From contig CAIQJF010000018.1 of the NCBI GenBank assembly GCA_903872075.1, positions 1 to 64,000 on the forward strand: a DNA stretch of 64,000 nucleotides, given 5' to 3'. The DNA comes from an uncultured Caulobacteraceae bacterium. GTDB taxonomy: Bacteria; Pseudomonadota; Alphaproteobacteria; Caulobacterales; Caulobacteraceae. The translations under genes were made by a program, and so were the position numbers. A model generated the notes under the pieces. That model was not told the origin of the DNA and searched no databases. It saw nothing but the letters and a program-made list of their open reading frames with translations. Positions 51,739 through 60,981 of this stretch are shown piece by piece (positions within the stretch are counted from its first letter, which is position 1; the number at the start of each line of letters is the position of its first letter).

Positions 51739-52866
51739 TCAGGGGGCGGCGGGCGGCGCCAGGGTGTCGAGGATCGGTTTCATGACCGCCTTTTCAGCCT
51801 TGTCCGCCCCCATGTCCGGCCCGGCGTTGGCGGCGATAAGGACCCCGCCGCCGGTCTCCGGGAACAACGCCACCAGGGCGTACCAGGCGCCGTCGGACCC
51901 CGCGTGGATCAGCACCGGACCTTTGCGGCCGGCGATGGTCTCCTGCACGCCCCAGCCGAGGCCGCCGGACCCGCCGGGCTGGGCGGTCTGCATCAGGCGA
52001 TAGGTCTCAGGTTTGAGCAGCCGGCCCTTGCCCTTCGCCCCGGCCAGCTGATCGAGGCAGAACAGCGCCCATTCGTCGAGCGGCATGTACATATTGCCGT
52101 CGGGCGCCAGGAAGTCGGGGTTCTCGTCGGCCGGCGCGGCGGGCTTGCCGGCCATGTGGCCGATGGGTTGGCCGGCGGGCGGCAGGCCGAAGCCTACATG
52201 CGTCATGCCAAGAGGAGCGAACACCTCTCGGCGGATAAGGGCTTCGAATGGAGCGCCGGTTGACCGCTCAGCGATGACGCCGGCGATCAGCACGCCGGTG
52301 TTGGAGTAGCTGAAGGCGCTGGTGGGCCCGATCGGCGGATCTTTCAGGGCGCGGGCCACATAGGTCAGGCGCCGGGCGGGCAGGGGAGTCCCGGGCGCGG
52401 GCGCGAGCATCGCCGCGAGCGCTTTCTCGTCCATGATATTCTCAGGCAGGCCGGCATGGTGCGAGAGAAGCTGAAGCAGGGTCACCTTGCGGTATTCGGG
52501 GTGCATGGCGCCCGCCAGGTCGGGCAGCATCTTGTCCAGCGGGGTCGACCAGGACAGCACGCCCTTGTCCACGAGGCGGGCGACCAGGGTCGCGGTCATC
52601 GGCTTGCCGTCCGAGCCGACGTGCCAGTCGTCCTCCAGGGTTACCGGATCGGCGCCGTCGTTGCGGCGCACGCCCCGCACGGTTTCGCCGGCGACCACGC
52701 CGTCGCGAATGACGACCACGCCCATGGCGGGCACGGCCGTGTCGCGCATCGTAGCCGCGATGAGGGCGTTCAGGTCCTCCGCCCGGCTCGGGGCCGCGCC
52801 GGCGCCCAAAGCCACGGCAGCGGCGATGGCCGACAGGATGCTCCCGATCCGGCGATGACTGGTCAT
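51739..52866 (-). CDS. Serine beta-lactamase-like hydrolase (class C/esterase group)
   Basis: 375 residues with a signal peptide (ILSAIAAAVALGAGAA). HVGSDGKPMTATLVARLV holds the S-x-x-K nucleophile pair as S-D-G-K, FSYSNTG the Y-x-N motif, and VLIHAGSDGAW takes the place of the KTG box (HAG). Periplasmic peptidase, esterase or beta-lactamase-like enzyme. It ends 3 bases from the convergent metallo-hydrolase gene. Confidence 0.88.
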   Translation of the reverse strand: MTSHRRIGSILSAIAAAVALGAGAAPSRAEDLNALIAATMRDTAVPAMGVVVIRDGVVAGETVRGVRRNDGADPVTLEDDWHVGSDGKPMTATLVARLVDKGVLSWSTPLDKMLPDLAGAMHPEYRKVTLLQLLSHHAGLPENIMDEKALAAMLAPAPGTPLPARRLTYVARALKDPPIGPTSAFSYSNTGVLIAGVIAERSTGAPFEALIRREVFAPLGMTHVGFGLPPAGQPIGHMAGKPAAPADENPDFLAPDGNMYMPLDEWALFCLDQLAGAKGKGRLLKPETYRLMQTAQPGGSGGLGWGVQETIAGRKGPVLIHAGSDGAWYALVALFPETGGGVLIAANAGPDMGADKAEKAVMKPILDTLAPPAAP

Positions 52867-52959
52867 GGCAGCCGCGTTCCCCTGTTGTCGCCCGGAGAGC
52901 AGTCCATCATCGGCGCGTTCGGCGCAAATGACGCTTTGGACAGGCGGATCTTCGCCCGC

Positions 52960-53649
52960 CTAGGGACCCGGCCAGACGCCGATCACAAAAGGATGGGCCA
53001 GGAACAGTAGACCGTAGATCAGCAGGCCGGCCAGAAGGCGCCGTCGCCAGGCGCCGGGCCAGGGACCGGGCGCATCGCCGCGGAGCCGCGCGGCGAGAGG
53101 CCAGAGGCCGGTGCGTCGCGCCAGCCGCCGCCATTCGGCCTCGCCGAGGATGCGGCGGCGGCGGCGATCGATGATCGCCATGCCGGCCAGGGCGAAGGCG
53201 CCGAACAGGCCGAACATCAGCGAGTGGGCGAGGTCGCCGTTGGGGATCAGATGCGCCAGAGCCCAGAGGGCGAGGGCCAGCAGGAGCGGGTGGCGGGTGA
53301 GTCCGGCGATACCGGGCCGGTCGGGGTCGAATGCCTCCGGGCGGGCCCCGCCGAAAGACAGCGGGTTCGGCGCGCCGACGGCCAGGGCGGCGATCACGCA
53401 GGCCACAGGCAGGGCGAGGTTGGGGGCCCAGCGTTGCCAGGAGGCATAGGGCCAGAGAGGCACGAAAGGCGCGCGACCGGCCGCGCCGATCAGCCAGGCG
53501 AGCAGGGCGAGAGAGATGAGGCTGTAGCCGATCAGGAAGGCTGTGCGGCCGACCGTCGCCACCAGCCGCCCGCGGACCGCCGGCCGGGCGGGGATCGCAT
53601 GGGTGAGGAAGAAGGCGGCGAACGCCGCGACGAATTCCAGCCAGGCCAT
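52960..53649 (-). CDS. NnrU family membrane protein
   Basis: 229 residues with about six hydrophobic helices, HAIPARPAVRGRL near the N-terminus and LTRHPLLLALALWALAHL in the middle, the NnrU pattern seen near denitrification and carotenoid genes. ATG 53649; the frame extends to 53733 through low-quality sequence. It starts 19 bases after the DUF1501 gene. Function uncertain. Confidence 0.85.
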   Translation of the reverse strand: MAWLEFVAAFAAFFLTHAIPARPAVRGRLVATVGRTAFLIGYSLISLALLAWLIGAAGRAPFVPLWPYASWQRWAPNLALPVACVIAALAVGAPNPLSFGGARPEAFDPDRPGIAGLTRHPLLLALALWALAHLIPNGDLAHSLMFGLFGAFALAGMAIIDRRRRRILGEAEWRRLARRTGLWPLAARLRGDAPGPWPGAWRRRLLAGLLIYGLLFLAHPFVIGVWPGP

Positions 53650-53668
53650 GGCCTGTCTTAGGGCGCGG

Positions 53669-54862
53669 TCAGGCCGCGCGGAAGAGGCCAGTGAGCGCGC
53701 GCACCCCGGCGGAATCCGGAAACACCGCGCCATCGAGGTAACCGGGCGCGATGGCCAGATGGTCGCTCAGCGTCGCCTTGAGCACCGTGCGAAGGTCGGT
53801 GGTCGGCTTCAGGTCCCGTCCGGCATAGAGGCCGGCGGGTTTCAGGCCCGGCCAGTCGGCCAGTACCCGCCCGCCGGCCACTGCGCCGCCGACCAGGAAC
53901 GCGGCGCTGGCGGTTCCGTGATCGCTCCCTGCCGTACCGTTCATCGCCACGGTGCGGCCGAACTCGGTGACAATCAGCACGGCCGTCCGCCGCCAGGTCT
54001 CGCCCAGACCCGAGGCCAGGGCGTCGATTCCGGCATCCAGCGCCAGCAGGTTACGATGGAGCACGCCATAGGGGCCGGCCTGGTTGGCGTGGGTATCCCA
54101 GCCGGTCGACTCGACCACCGCCACAGCCGGACCATCCGGCGCCGCGAGGAAGCGCGCCGCGGCTGTCATCAGGCCCGGAAAGGGATCGCCCCCGCTGGCG
54201 GCGCCCATGCCTTCGGCGGTCTTCGCGGCGTCGGTCGCGCCGCTCAACGCCATGGCGAGGGCGGAATCGGTGTGCTCGTAGAGGCGGCGGAGCCGGGCCA
54301 GGAAGTCGGCTGACGGACCCGGCAACACCGAGGGGGACCACGAGGTCACGGGAGAGGATCCGCGCAGGAGCAGCGGCATGGCCGGCGCCAGGGCGATACC
54401 GAGCGACGCGCGGCCCGTCGCGGCCCCGGCCGGCAGGCCGGCGAGGGCGCGGTTCAGCCAGCCGTCGGGGAGGCCATAGGGTTGGGCCGCGCCGGTTTCC
54501 AGGAGGTTCTGGCCGTCGAAGTGTGAGCGGTCGCGGTAGGGCGACGCGATGGCGTGGAACACCGCGAGCTCGCCGGCGCCGTAACGCCGATGGAGTCCGG
54601 CGAGGGCGGGGTTGAGACCGAAGGCGCCGTCCAGATCCAACGCGCCGCCTGGGGCTCCTGGGCGAGGTAGGGCGAGGCCGGCGCGGGCGCGTTCATAGTC
54701 GGGATCGCCCCACGGCGGCGCAGCGGAGAGTCCGTCCATGGCGCCGCGCAGGATCACGACCACCAGGCGGCGATCGGTCTCGACCAAGGCGAAGGCGAGG
54801 CTCGGAAGACCCGCGGCCGCTGCGGCGGAGAGCCATTGGCGGCGGTTCATCAGGGGGCTCAT
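53669..54862 (-). CDS. DUF1501 family protein with Tat-like signal
   Basis: 397 residues. MNRRQWLSAAAAAGLPSLAFA resembles a twin-arginine signal. ILRGAMDGLSA, SHFDGQNLLETG, ESTGWDTHANQAG, TEFGRTVAMNG and GSDHGTASAAFLVGG are DUF1501 hallmarks (sulfatase/phosphatase-like fold). Starts by ATGA overlap with the DUF1800 gene. The pair is widely conserved together; function unknown, secreted folded. Confidence 0.93.
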   Translation of the reverse strand: MSPLMNRRQWLSAAAAAGLPSLAFALVETDRRLVVVILRGAMDGLSAAPPWGDPDYERARAGLALPRPGAPGGALDLDGAFGLNPALAGLHRRYGAGELAVFHAIASPYRDRSHFDGQNLLETGAAQPYGLPDGWLNRALAGLPAGAATGRASLGIALAPAMPLLLRGSSPVTSWSPSVLPGPSADFLARLRRLYEHTDSALAMALSGATDAAKTAEGMGAASGGDPFPGLMTAAARFLAAPDGPAVAVVESTGWDTHANQAGPYGVLHRNLLALDAGIDALASGLGETWRRTAVLIVTEFGRTVAMNGTAGSDHGTASAAFLVGGAVAGGRVLADWPGLKPAGLYAGRDLKPTTDLRTVLKATLSDHLAIAPGYLDGAVFPDSAGVRALTGLFRAA

Positions 54863-56295
54863 CGGCGCTGAAACTCCGGAGAGGCGAGGAAGAGCGCCAG
54901 ACCCTGGGCGGGCGTCTCGGCGTTCTTCACGGCCGAGAGTGTTTCGGGCCCGAGGCCAGGTCCCAGGGCGGCCTGGGCGATGGCCACAGGATCGTCGGTC
55001 GCGGCCGCCCGGCCCGTCGCCAGGATGTTCGCCCATTCGACCCGCTTCCAGACGGCGTCCGCGCCGATCCAGGCGGGCTCGGCATCCGCCCAGCCGTCGG
55101 GGCGGGGAGCCCAGAATGGCCGCTGGCCCATGCGGTCGAGCAGGGCGAGGAGTTGAACGCCGGTGAGCGGCGGTCCGCCCAGGGCCCGGACGGTCGAGAC
55201 GATGTAGTCCTCCGGCGGCTTGAGTTTGGCGGGGCGCGGAGTCCAGGCCTCTGGCGAATCCACGAGCGCCCGCGCGGTGGCCGCGAGGTCGCCGTCGCTG
55301 TCCCGGAAAGCGGTGGCGATCCGCTCCACCGCGGCGGGTGGCGGATCGTCGGCGATGACGTGCCGCGCCAGCTTTGTCGCCACATGCCGGGCGGTCGCCG
55401 GGTGGCGGGCGAGGTTGCGCAGCGCCGCCTCGCCCTGGGCCTCGCCGCCGGCGGCGTAGGTTCGCCCGAGCAGGGTCTGCGGGCCCGGTTCGTGGGCGAA
55501 GGCGATGAAGTGGAACAGTCGGCCGTCCGCCGGGCGATCCCGCGGGCCGTAGATCGACCAGCCGGTGATGATCCGCGCCAGATTGGTCACGTCGGCTTGG
55601 GTGTAGCCGCTGCGGACACCGAGGGTATGCAGTTCGAGGATTTCGCGTCCGAGGTTCTCGTTCAGCCCCTTCATCCGTTCGCGCAGATAGGGCGGCAGAA
55701 CCTCCGGATGATGGGCGAGCGGCGAGTTCGGTCCGACCGACAGATAGTTGTCGAGGTAGATCAGCATGGCTGGGTGACGGCAGGACGCCAGCAGCATGTC
55801 CGCGAACCGGCCGCAGACATGCGGCCTCACCGCATCTCGCTCGAACAGCGGCGCGAGGGCGATGATGTCCGCCTTGGCGGCCGAGACCGTAAAATGGTTA
55901 GCCCAGAACCGGGAGAGCCGTTCGAAGAACGGACGCTCCGAGGTCGTGGCGACCTGGTGCCGCGCCGCGACCCCGGCCGCGTAGCCCGGGATGAAGTGGC
56001 GGATGTAGGAGGCCTCGACGCCCATGGCCGGGCCGTCGCCGCCTTTGGCGGCCAGGGTCTTGCCGGTCAGGGCCGGGGCGTCCGGCGTCAGGCCGATCGA
56101 CGCCAGCCACTTGGTGAACTCGCCCGCGGCCTCGGCGGTGGCGGGGAGCGCGGCGAAGGCCGCTGGCGGTGAGGGCTCCGGCTGCAGTTGCTCGAGCAGC
56201 CAGCCCCGCGGGTCGCCGGAGATCGCCTGGAGGTCGCCAGGGCGTGCGCCGAGGCCGAACCGGTTGGCGGCGATGGCCGCCTGCTCGAGGCTCAT
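54859..56295 (-). CDS. DUF1800 family protein
   Basis: 478 residues: AANRFGLGARPGDL, FWANHFTVSA, HPAMLIYLDN, ENLGREILELHTLGV and YTQADVTNLARIITGW are DUF1800 signatures. No clear signal peptide, so export with its Tat-type partner is possible. Upstream and translationally coupled to DUF1501. Confidence 0.94.
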   Translation of the reverse strand: MSLEQAAIAANRFGLGARPGDLQAISGDPRGWLLEQLQPEPSPPAAFAALPATAEAAGEFTKWLASIGLTPDAPALTGKTLAAKGGDGPAMGVEASYIRHFIPGYAAGVAARHQVATTSERPFFERLSRFWANHFTVSAAKADIIALAPLFERDAVRPHVCGRFADMLLASCRHPAMLIYLDNYLSVGPNSPLAHHPEVLPPYLRERMKGLNENLGREILELHTLGVRSGYTQADVTNLARIITGWSIYGPRDRPADGRLFHFIAFAHEPGPQTLLGRTYAAGGEAQGEAALRNLARHPATARHVATKLARHVIADDPPPAAVERIATAFRDSDGDLAATARALVDSPEAWTPRPAKLKPPEDYIVSTVRALGGPPLTGVQLLALLDRMGQRPFWAPRPDGWADAEPAWIGADAVWKRVEWANILATGRAAATDDPVAIAQAALGPGLGPETLSAVKNAETPAQGLALFLASPEFQRR

Positions 56296-56394
56296 TGTCC
56301 TCGCCTCCCTCTGATCGCCCTCAGGGTGCCCCGGAATTCTTGCCGCTTTGTGTCCGGCGGCGACGTTGCAGCCGCCTGGCGAGCCCGAAACGGA

Positions 56395-56425
56395 TATTTT
56401 TTCGGCAGGTTCGCGTATTTTTCGG
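56395..56425. repeat. A/T-tract direct repeat upstream of glutaminase gene
   Basis: TATTTTTTCGG at 56395-56405 and TATTTTTCGG at 56416-56425 start 21 bases apart, two helical turns. The only T-rich stretch between the divergent DUF1800 and glutaminase genes; candidate regulator or UP-element site. The gap shows no gene. Confidence 0.4.
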
Positions 56426-56539
56426 GCAATCAGGTGCGGGCGGTTCCGTCGGCGTCATCGCGTCTGGCAAGCGACCCGCGAAAAAATTGCTTGGCTCCAA
56501 CGTTTCGGCGTTACGAGACTGAAACACCAGGGAGACGCC

Positions 56540-58351
56540 ATGCAGCCGCCGCTGCAGAGATTTTTGACCGAATGTCATTCGCGGTTTGCGGACGATCACT
56601 CCGGCGCTGTCGCGGACTATATTCCGGAGCTGTCGAAAGCCGATCCGGCGCTGTTCGGCATCGGGCTCTGCACCACCGACGGCTATGTCTATGAAGCCGG
56701 CGACAGCGCCGTCCCCTTCACCATTCAGTCGATCTCGAAAGCCTTCGTCTTCGCCCTGGCCCTGGAGACGCGCGGCGCGGAGGCAGTCGAATCGAAGATC
56801 GGCGTCGAGCCCAGCGGCGAGGCGTTCAACTCGATCCGCCTGACGGCCGACAACAAGCCGTTCAACCCCATGGTCAACGCCGGGGCGATCGCCTGTTCAG
56901 GGCTGATCCGCGAGGCCGCCGGCGCGGACTCCTTCGACCTGATCCAGTCCACCCTGGGGCGCTTCGCCGGACGGACGCTGGACGTGGACGAGGCGGTCTA
57001 CTACTCGGAATCGGCCACCGGTCATCGCAATCGCGCCATCGCCTGGATGCTGCACAACCATGGGGTGGTGAAGGCGGACGTGGACGGGGTTCTCGATATC
57101 TATTTCCGTCAGTGCGCGGTGCTGGTGACGGCGCGCGATATCGCGGTCATGGCCGCAACCCTGGCCAACAGTGGGATCAATCCCGTCACCGGCGAGGCGG
57201 TGGTCTCTCCCTACGCCGCGGCCCGGACCCTGTCGGTGATGACCAGTTCGGGGATGTACGACTACGCGGGGGAATGGATCTACCGGGTCGGGATTCCGGC
57301 CAAGAGCGGCGTGGGCGGGGGCATCGCCGCTGCCCTGCCGGCCCAGCTGGGTCTGGGCGTTTTCTCCCCGCCGCTCGACGATCACGGCAATACCGTCCGG
57401 GGACTGAAGGTGTGCGAGGCGCTGTCGTCGCATTTCAACCTGCACGTGCTCAGCCGGACGGACGACGTGCGGTCCTGCGTCATCGCCGACTACGACATCG
57501 CCAGCGTGACGTCGCGCCGCAGCCGCCAGCCGCAGGAACGTCAGATCATTCTGGAGAACCACAGCGAGACCCGCGTCGTGGAACTGGTCGGCGCCCTGAC
57601 CTTCGCGACGATCGAATATGTCTCCCGTCGGGTGACGACAGGGCTCACGCCCGACCAACTGGTGATCCTCGACTTCCGCCGGGTGCCGATGATCACGGCC
57701 GCGGGCGCGCGGCTGCTGGGAGAGGTTCTCGGCGATCTCATCGCCGCTGGGGCGACGCCGATCCTCGCGGGCCTGTCCGACACCTCGCCGGTGTACCAGA
57801 CCCTGGCGCCGCGCCTGGCCGACATTTCCCGCCTGAGGAAGTTCCCAGCGCTCGACGACGCCGTGGAATGGGCGGAGGATCAGGTCATCTATCGCTATGG
57901 CGGCTTCGTGCGGGTGAACGATCCGACACCGCTCGACGCACAGGCTCTGCTGACCGGCATGTCGCCCGAGGAAATCGCCGAACTGTCGTCTATCGCCTTT
58001 GTGCGCCAGTACGCCGCCGGCGAGCGAATCATCCGGGCGGGCGACCCGTCGGAGTCGGTGTTCTTCCTGCAAAGCGGCATGGTCAGCGTCAAACTGCCGA
58101 GCGGCGTCAGGCTGGCCTCGATGGTGCCGGGCATGGAGTTCGGGGAAATGGCCCTGCTGGGGTCTCCGCGCAGCGCCGACGTCTGGGCCGACACCGCCGT
58201 CCAATGTCTGGAACTGCCATTGAGCGGCTATGACCTGCTGCGGCAGCAACGACCCCAGGCGGGCGAACAGATCATGCGCAATCTGGCCGCCTTGCTGGCG
58301 CGCCGGCTTCTGCAGACCAATGCAAAGGTCGATCTGCTGAGGAACAGCTAG
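56540..58351 (+). CDS. glsA: Glutaminase A fused to STAS and cyclic-nucleotide-binding domains
   Basis: 603 residues in three parts. About 1-305 is glutaminase: nucleophile Ser64 and Lys67 in TIQSISKAF, NPMVNAGAIA, SGMYDYAGEW and KSGVGGGI. About 335-445 is a STAS domain (VVELVGALTFATIEYVSRR, VILDFRRVPMITAAGARLL). About 470-600 is a cNMP-binding domain with an intact phosphate cassette (FGEMALLGSPRSADV). It converts glutamine to glutamate and ammonia, probably under control of a cyclic nucleotide or of STAS partners. ATG 56540 follows GGGAGA. The first gene of an operon with permease and aminotransferase. Confidence 0.93.
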   Translation: MQPPLQRFLTECHSRFADDHSGAVADYIPELSKADPALFGIGLCTTDGYVYEAGDSAVPFTIQSISKAFVFALALETRGAEAVESKIGVEPSGEAFNSIRLTADNKPFNPMVNAGAIACSGLIREAAGADSFDLIQSTLGRFAGRTLDVDEAVYYSESATGHRNRAIAWMLHNHGVVKADVDGVLDIYFRQCAVLVTARDIAVMAATLANSGINPVTGEAVVSPYAAARTLSVMTSSGMYDYAGEWIYRVGIPAKSGVGGGIAAALPAQLGLGVFSPPLDDHGNTVRGLKVCEALSSHFNLHVLSRTDDVRSCVIADYDIASVTSRRSRQPQERQIILENHSETRVVELVGALTFATIEYVSRRVTTGLTPDQLVILDFRRVPMITAAGARLLGEVLGDLIAAGATPILAGLSDTSPVYQTLAPRLADISRLRKFPALDDAVEWAEDQVIYRYGGFVRVNDPTPLDAQALLTGMSPEEIAELSSIAFVRQYAAGERIIRAGDPSESVFFLQSGMVSVKLPSGVRLASMVPGMEFGEMALLGSPRSADVWADTAVQCLELPLSGYDLLRQQRPQAGEQIMRNLAALLARRLLQTNAKVDLLRNS

Positions 58352-58397
58352 GCGGGGTGGTGGTCGCCGGGGCGAATCCGTGATTTCGTCCGCCGCA

Positions 58398-59762
58398 ATG
58401 ACAGGCGAGAACATCGGCGCGGAAGGCCTCAAGGTCGCGATCGGCTTTCCCAGTGCGGTGATGCTGGTGATGGGCGGCATCGTCGGCGTGGGCATCTTCG
58501 CCAATCCAGCCATCGTGGCCCATGCCGTGCACTCGCCGGCGCTGGCTCTCGGCGCCTGGTGCCTCGGCGGCGTCGTCGCCATTCTCGGGGCCTTCGTCTA
58601 CGCCGAACTGGCCGCGCGAATCCCGGCCACCGGCGGCGAATATGTCTATCTGCGCGACACCTACGGGCCGCTGGCGGGCTTCCTGTTCGGCTGGACGACC
58701 CTGTTCGTGGTTCAGGCCGGCGGCATGGCGGCGGTGAGTATCGTCTTCGCCCGCAACCTCAATGTGCTGATCGGGGGAGGGGTGTCGGAGAAGGCGATCG
58801 TGGTGGCGGTGCTCGCGGGCCTGGCGGCGATCAACTGCGTGGGCGTGAAGTCCGGCAACGGGCTTCAGAGCCTGCTGGGTCTGCTGAAGGTGGCGGCCAT
58901 CGCGGCTCTGATCGTGGCCGGGTTGCTCCTGGTCCCGCATCGCGCGCCGGCGGTGGCGGCGGTCCCGGAGGCGGGCGGCTCGCTGGCGATCTGGAAGGCG
59001 TTCGGCGGGGCGATGATCCCGGTGGTGTTCAGCTATGGCGGCTGGCAGACGGCCAATTTCGTCGCGGGGGAGATCCGCGATCCCGCCCGGAATCTGGCGC
59101 GCGCCCTGGTGGCCGGGGTGGTCGCTGTGATCGTGCTCTATCTGCTGGTCAATATCGCCTGCCTGCGGGCGCTCGGGGTGGACGCCCTGGGCAGGACGTT
59201 GACGCCGACCTCGGACGTCCTGGCCCTGTCGATCGGTCCGGCCGCGGCGCGGCTGGCGGCGGCGGCCATCGCCCTCTCGGCCCTGGCGTTCCTGAGCCAG
59301 TCGATGCTTACCGCGCCGCGTGTCTGTTTCGCCATGGCCCGGGACGGGCTGTTCTTCCGTCGCATCGCCGCTGTGGCGAAGGGCAGCCGCGCTCCGGCCG
59401 CGGCGATCATTCTGCAGGCCTCCTGGACGGGTGTCCTCGCCCTATCGGGACGGTACGATCAGATCCTCAGCTACGTGGTGTCGATGAACTTCCTGTTCTT
59501 CGGCCTCAGCGCTTCGTGCCTGTTCGTCATGCGGGCGCGGGAACGTGACTCGCTTCCGGGGACCACGCCCGGCGGGTTCCGGGCGCCGTGGCACCCGTGG
59601 ACCACGGGTGCGTTCATCGTCGCCTGCGCCGCGATCGTCGGCTGCTCGTTCTGGTCTTATCCGGTCAACAGCCTGATCGGCTACGGCATCCTGTTGCTGG
59701 GCGTGCCGCCCTATCTGTACTGGCGCCGCCAGTCGTTTCCGGAGACCGCCGCCGCCGCATGA
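58398..59762 (+). CDS. APC-family amino acid permease
   Basis: 454 residues with about 12 membrane helices. MLVMGGIVGVGIFANP is the substrate-binding broken helix 1, GGEYVYLRDTYGPLAGFLFGW follows in helix 3 region (one G more than the typical spacing is not seen), and SYGGWQTANFVAGEI lies in helix 6. GTG at 58380 is an alternative start. Located 46 bases after the glutaminase, it probably imports glutamine, glutamate or another amino acid for that enzyme. Confidence 0.9.
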   Translation: MTGENIGAEGLKVAIGFPSAVMLVMGGIVGVGIFANPAIVAHAVHSPALALGAWCLGGVVAILGAFVYAELAARIPATGGEYVYLRDTYGPLAGFLFGWTTLFVVQAGGMAAVSIVFARNLNVLIGGGVSEKAIVVAVLAGLAAINCVGVKSGNGLQSLLGLLKVAAIAALIVAGLLLVPHRAPAVAAVPEAGGSLAIWKAFGGAMIPVVFSYGGWQTANFVAGEIRDPARNLARALVAGVVAVIVLYLLVNIACLRALGVDALGRTLTPTSDVLALSIGPAAARLAAAAIALSALAFLSQSMLTAPRVCFAMARDGLFFRRIAAVAKGSRAPAAAIILQASWTGVLALSGRYDQILSYVVSMNFLFFGLSASCLFVMRARERDSLPGTTPGGFRAPWHPWTTGAFIVACAAIVGCSFWSYPVNSLIGYGILLLGVPPYLYWRRQSFPETAAAA

Positions 59763-60853
59763 GCCCGCCCGCCCGCCGACTGCAATCCGACTACATGAAG
59801 TTCGCCAAGGTCGGCACGGCCGCCCGCTACGGCCTGGCCAGCAGCGGCGTCCTTGACTGCGCCATGAGCGATCTCAATCCGAGCCTCGAGGATTTCGTCC
59901 TGCACGGGCCCAACAGCTACGGCTATGGGCCGCTGGTCGACTGCATCGCCGCGCGGTTCGCTCTCGATCCGGCCTGCGTGGTGACCGCCGGGGGGGCGTC
60001 CTTCGCCAACCACCTGGCCCTGGCGGCCATCGTCGAACCCGGCGACGAGGTGCTGATCGAGGATCCGACCTATGAGCTGATCGTCTCGACCTTGGGGTAT
60101 CTGCAGGCCGATCCGAAGACCTTGCGGCGCGAGCCTCAGACCGGCTGGCGACTCGACCCCGAGGCCGTGGCCGCCGCGATCACACCCCGCACCCGGCTGG
60201 TGGTCCTGACCAATCTGCACAATCCAACCGGGGCCTTGGCCAATGAGGCCGAGGTGATGGCGATCGCGCGGGCCGCCGCCGCGGTCGGGGCCCGGGTGCT
60301 CATCGACGAGGTCTATCTTGAGCTGCTGTTCCGTACCGGCGAGGCGCGCACGGCCTTCCGGCCGGACGGCAATATCATCGTCACCAGCAGCCTGACCAAG
60401 GCCTATGGCCTCAGCGGTCTGCGCTGCGGCTGGATTCTGGCGCCGGCCGACCTGGCGGAGAAGATGCGGCGGCTTAACGATCTCTACGCCTCCCTGCCGC
60501 CGCACCTGGCCGAGCGGCTGAGCGTCGTCGCCTTCGACCGCCTGCCAGCCCTGCGCGAGCGGGCCAACCGGATGATCGACACCAATCGCGCCGCCTATCT
60601 GGACATTCTCGGGGGCCACCCGCGCCTGGAGCAGACGGTGCTTCCGCAGGGCACGACCGTGTTTCCGCGACTGCTCGGCGGCGATGGGGACGCCTTCTTC
60701 GCCCACCTCACCGGCCGCTACGAGACCAGCGTGGTTCCCGGCCGGTTCTTCGGGCGGCCGCAACACGTCCGGATTGGCCTCGGCGGCGATCCAGTCGCCA
60801 CGCGCGGCGGCCTGGCGCGCATCGCCGAGGCACTGGACACCTTCGGCGCCTGA
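59759..60853 (+). CDS. PLP-dependent aminotransferase class I/II
   Basis: 364 residues: NSYGYGPLVDCIAARF, GGASFANHLAL, NLHNPTGAL, LIDEVYLE with the PLP Asp, SLTKAYGLSGLRCGW with the PLP Lys, and HVRIGLGG with the carboxylate Arg. ATG overlaps the permease stop (ATGA). It would use glutamate from the glutaminase or transaminate the imported amino acid. Substrate not resolved. Confidence 0.91.
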   Translation: MSPPARRLQSDYMKFAKVGTAARYGLASSGVLDCAMSDLNPSLEDFVLHGPNSYGYGPLVDCIAARFALDPACVVTAGGASFANHLALAAIVEPGDEVLIEDPTYELIVSTLGYLQADPKTLRREPQTGWRLDPEAVAAAITPRTRLVVLTNLHNPTGALANEAEVMAIARAAAAVGARVLIDEVYLELLFRTGEARTAFRPDGNIIVTSSLTKAYGLSGLRCGWILAPADLAEKMRRLNDLYASLPPHLAERLSVVAFDRLPALRERANRMIDTNRAAYLDILGGHPRLEQTVLPQGTTVFPRLLGGDGDAFFAHLTGRYETSVVPGRFFGRPQHVRIGLGGDPVATRGGLARIAEALDTFGA

Positions 60854-60936
60854 ACTGTTCCATCACGGGGTTGTGACCGGTGCGCGCGGGAACTCTACCG
60901 CAAGCCTGACCGTTGGCCTGCGGGGCCAATCACGAT

Positions 60937-60962
60937 GACCGCCGGCGGGAGGCCGGCGGGTC
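60937..60962 (+). other. Strong GC hairpin before the gene at 60982
   Basis: GACC-GCCGGC-GGGAG-GCCGGC-GGGTC folds into a stem with one bulge, ending 20 bases before the ATG at 60982. It could terminate the preceding operon weakly or affect the leader of the next gene. Confidence 0.4.
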
Positions 60963-60981
60963 GTGCTTCAGAGGGAAGACC

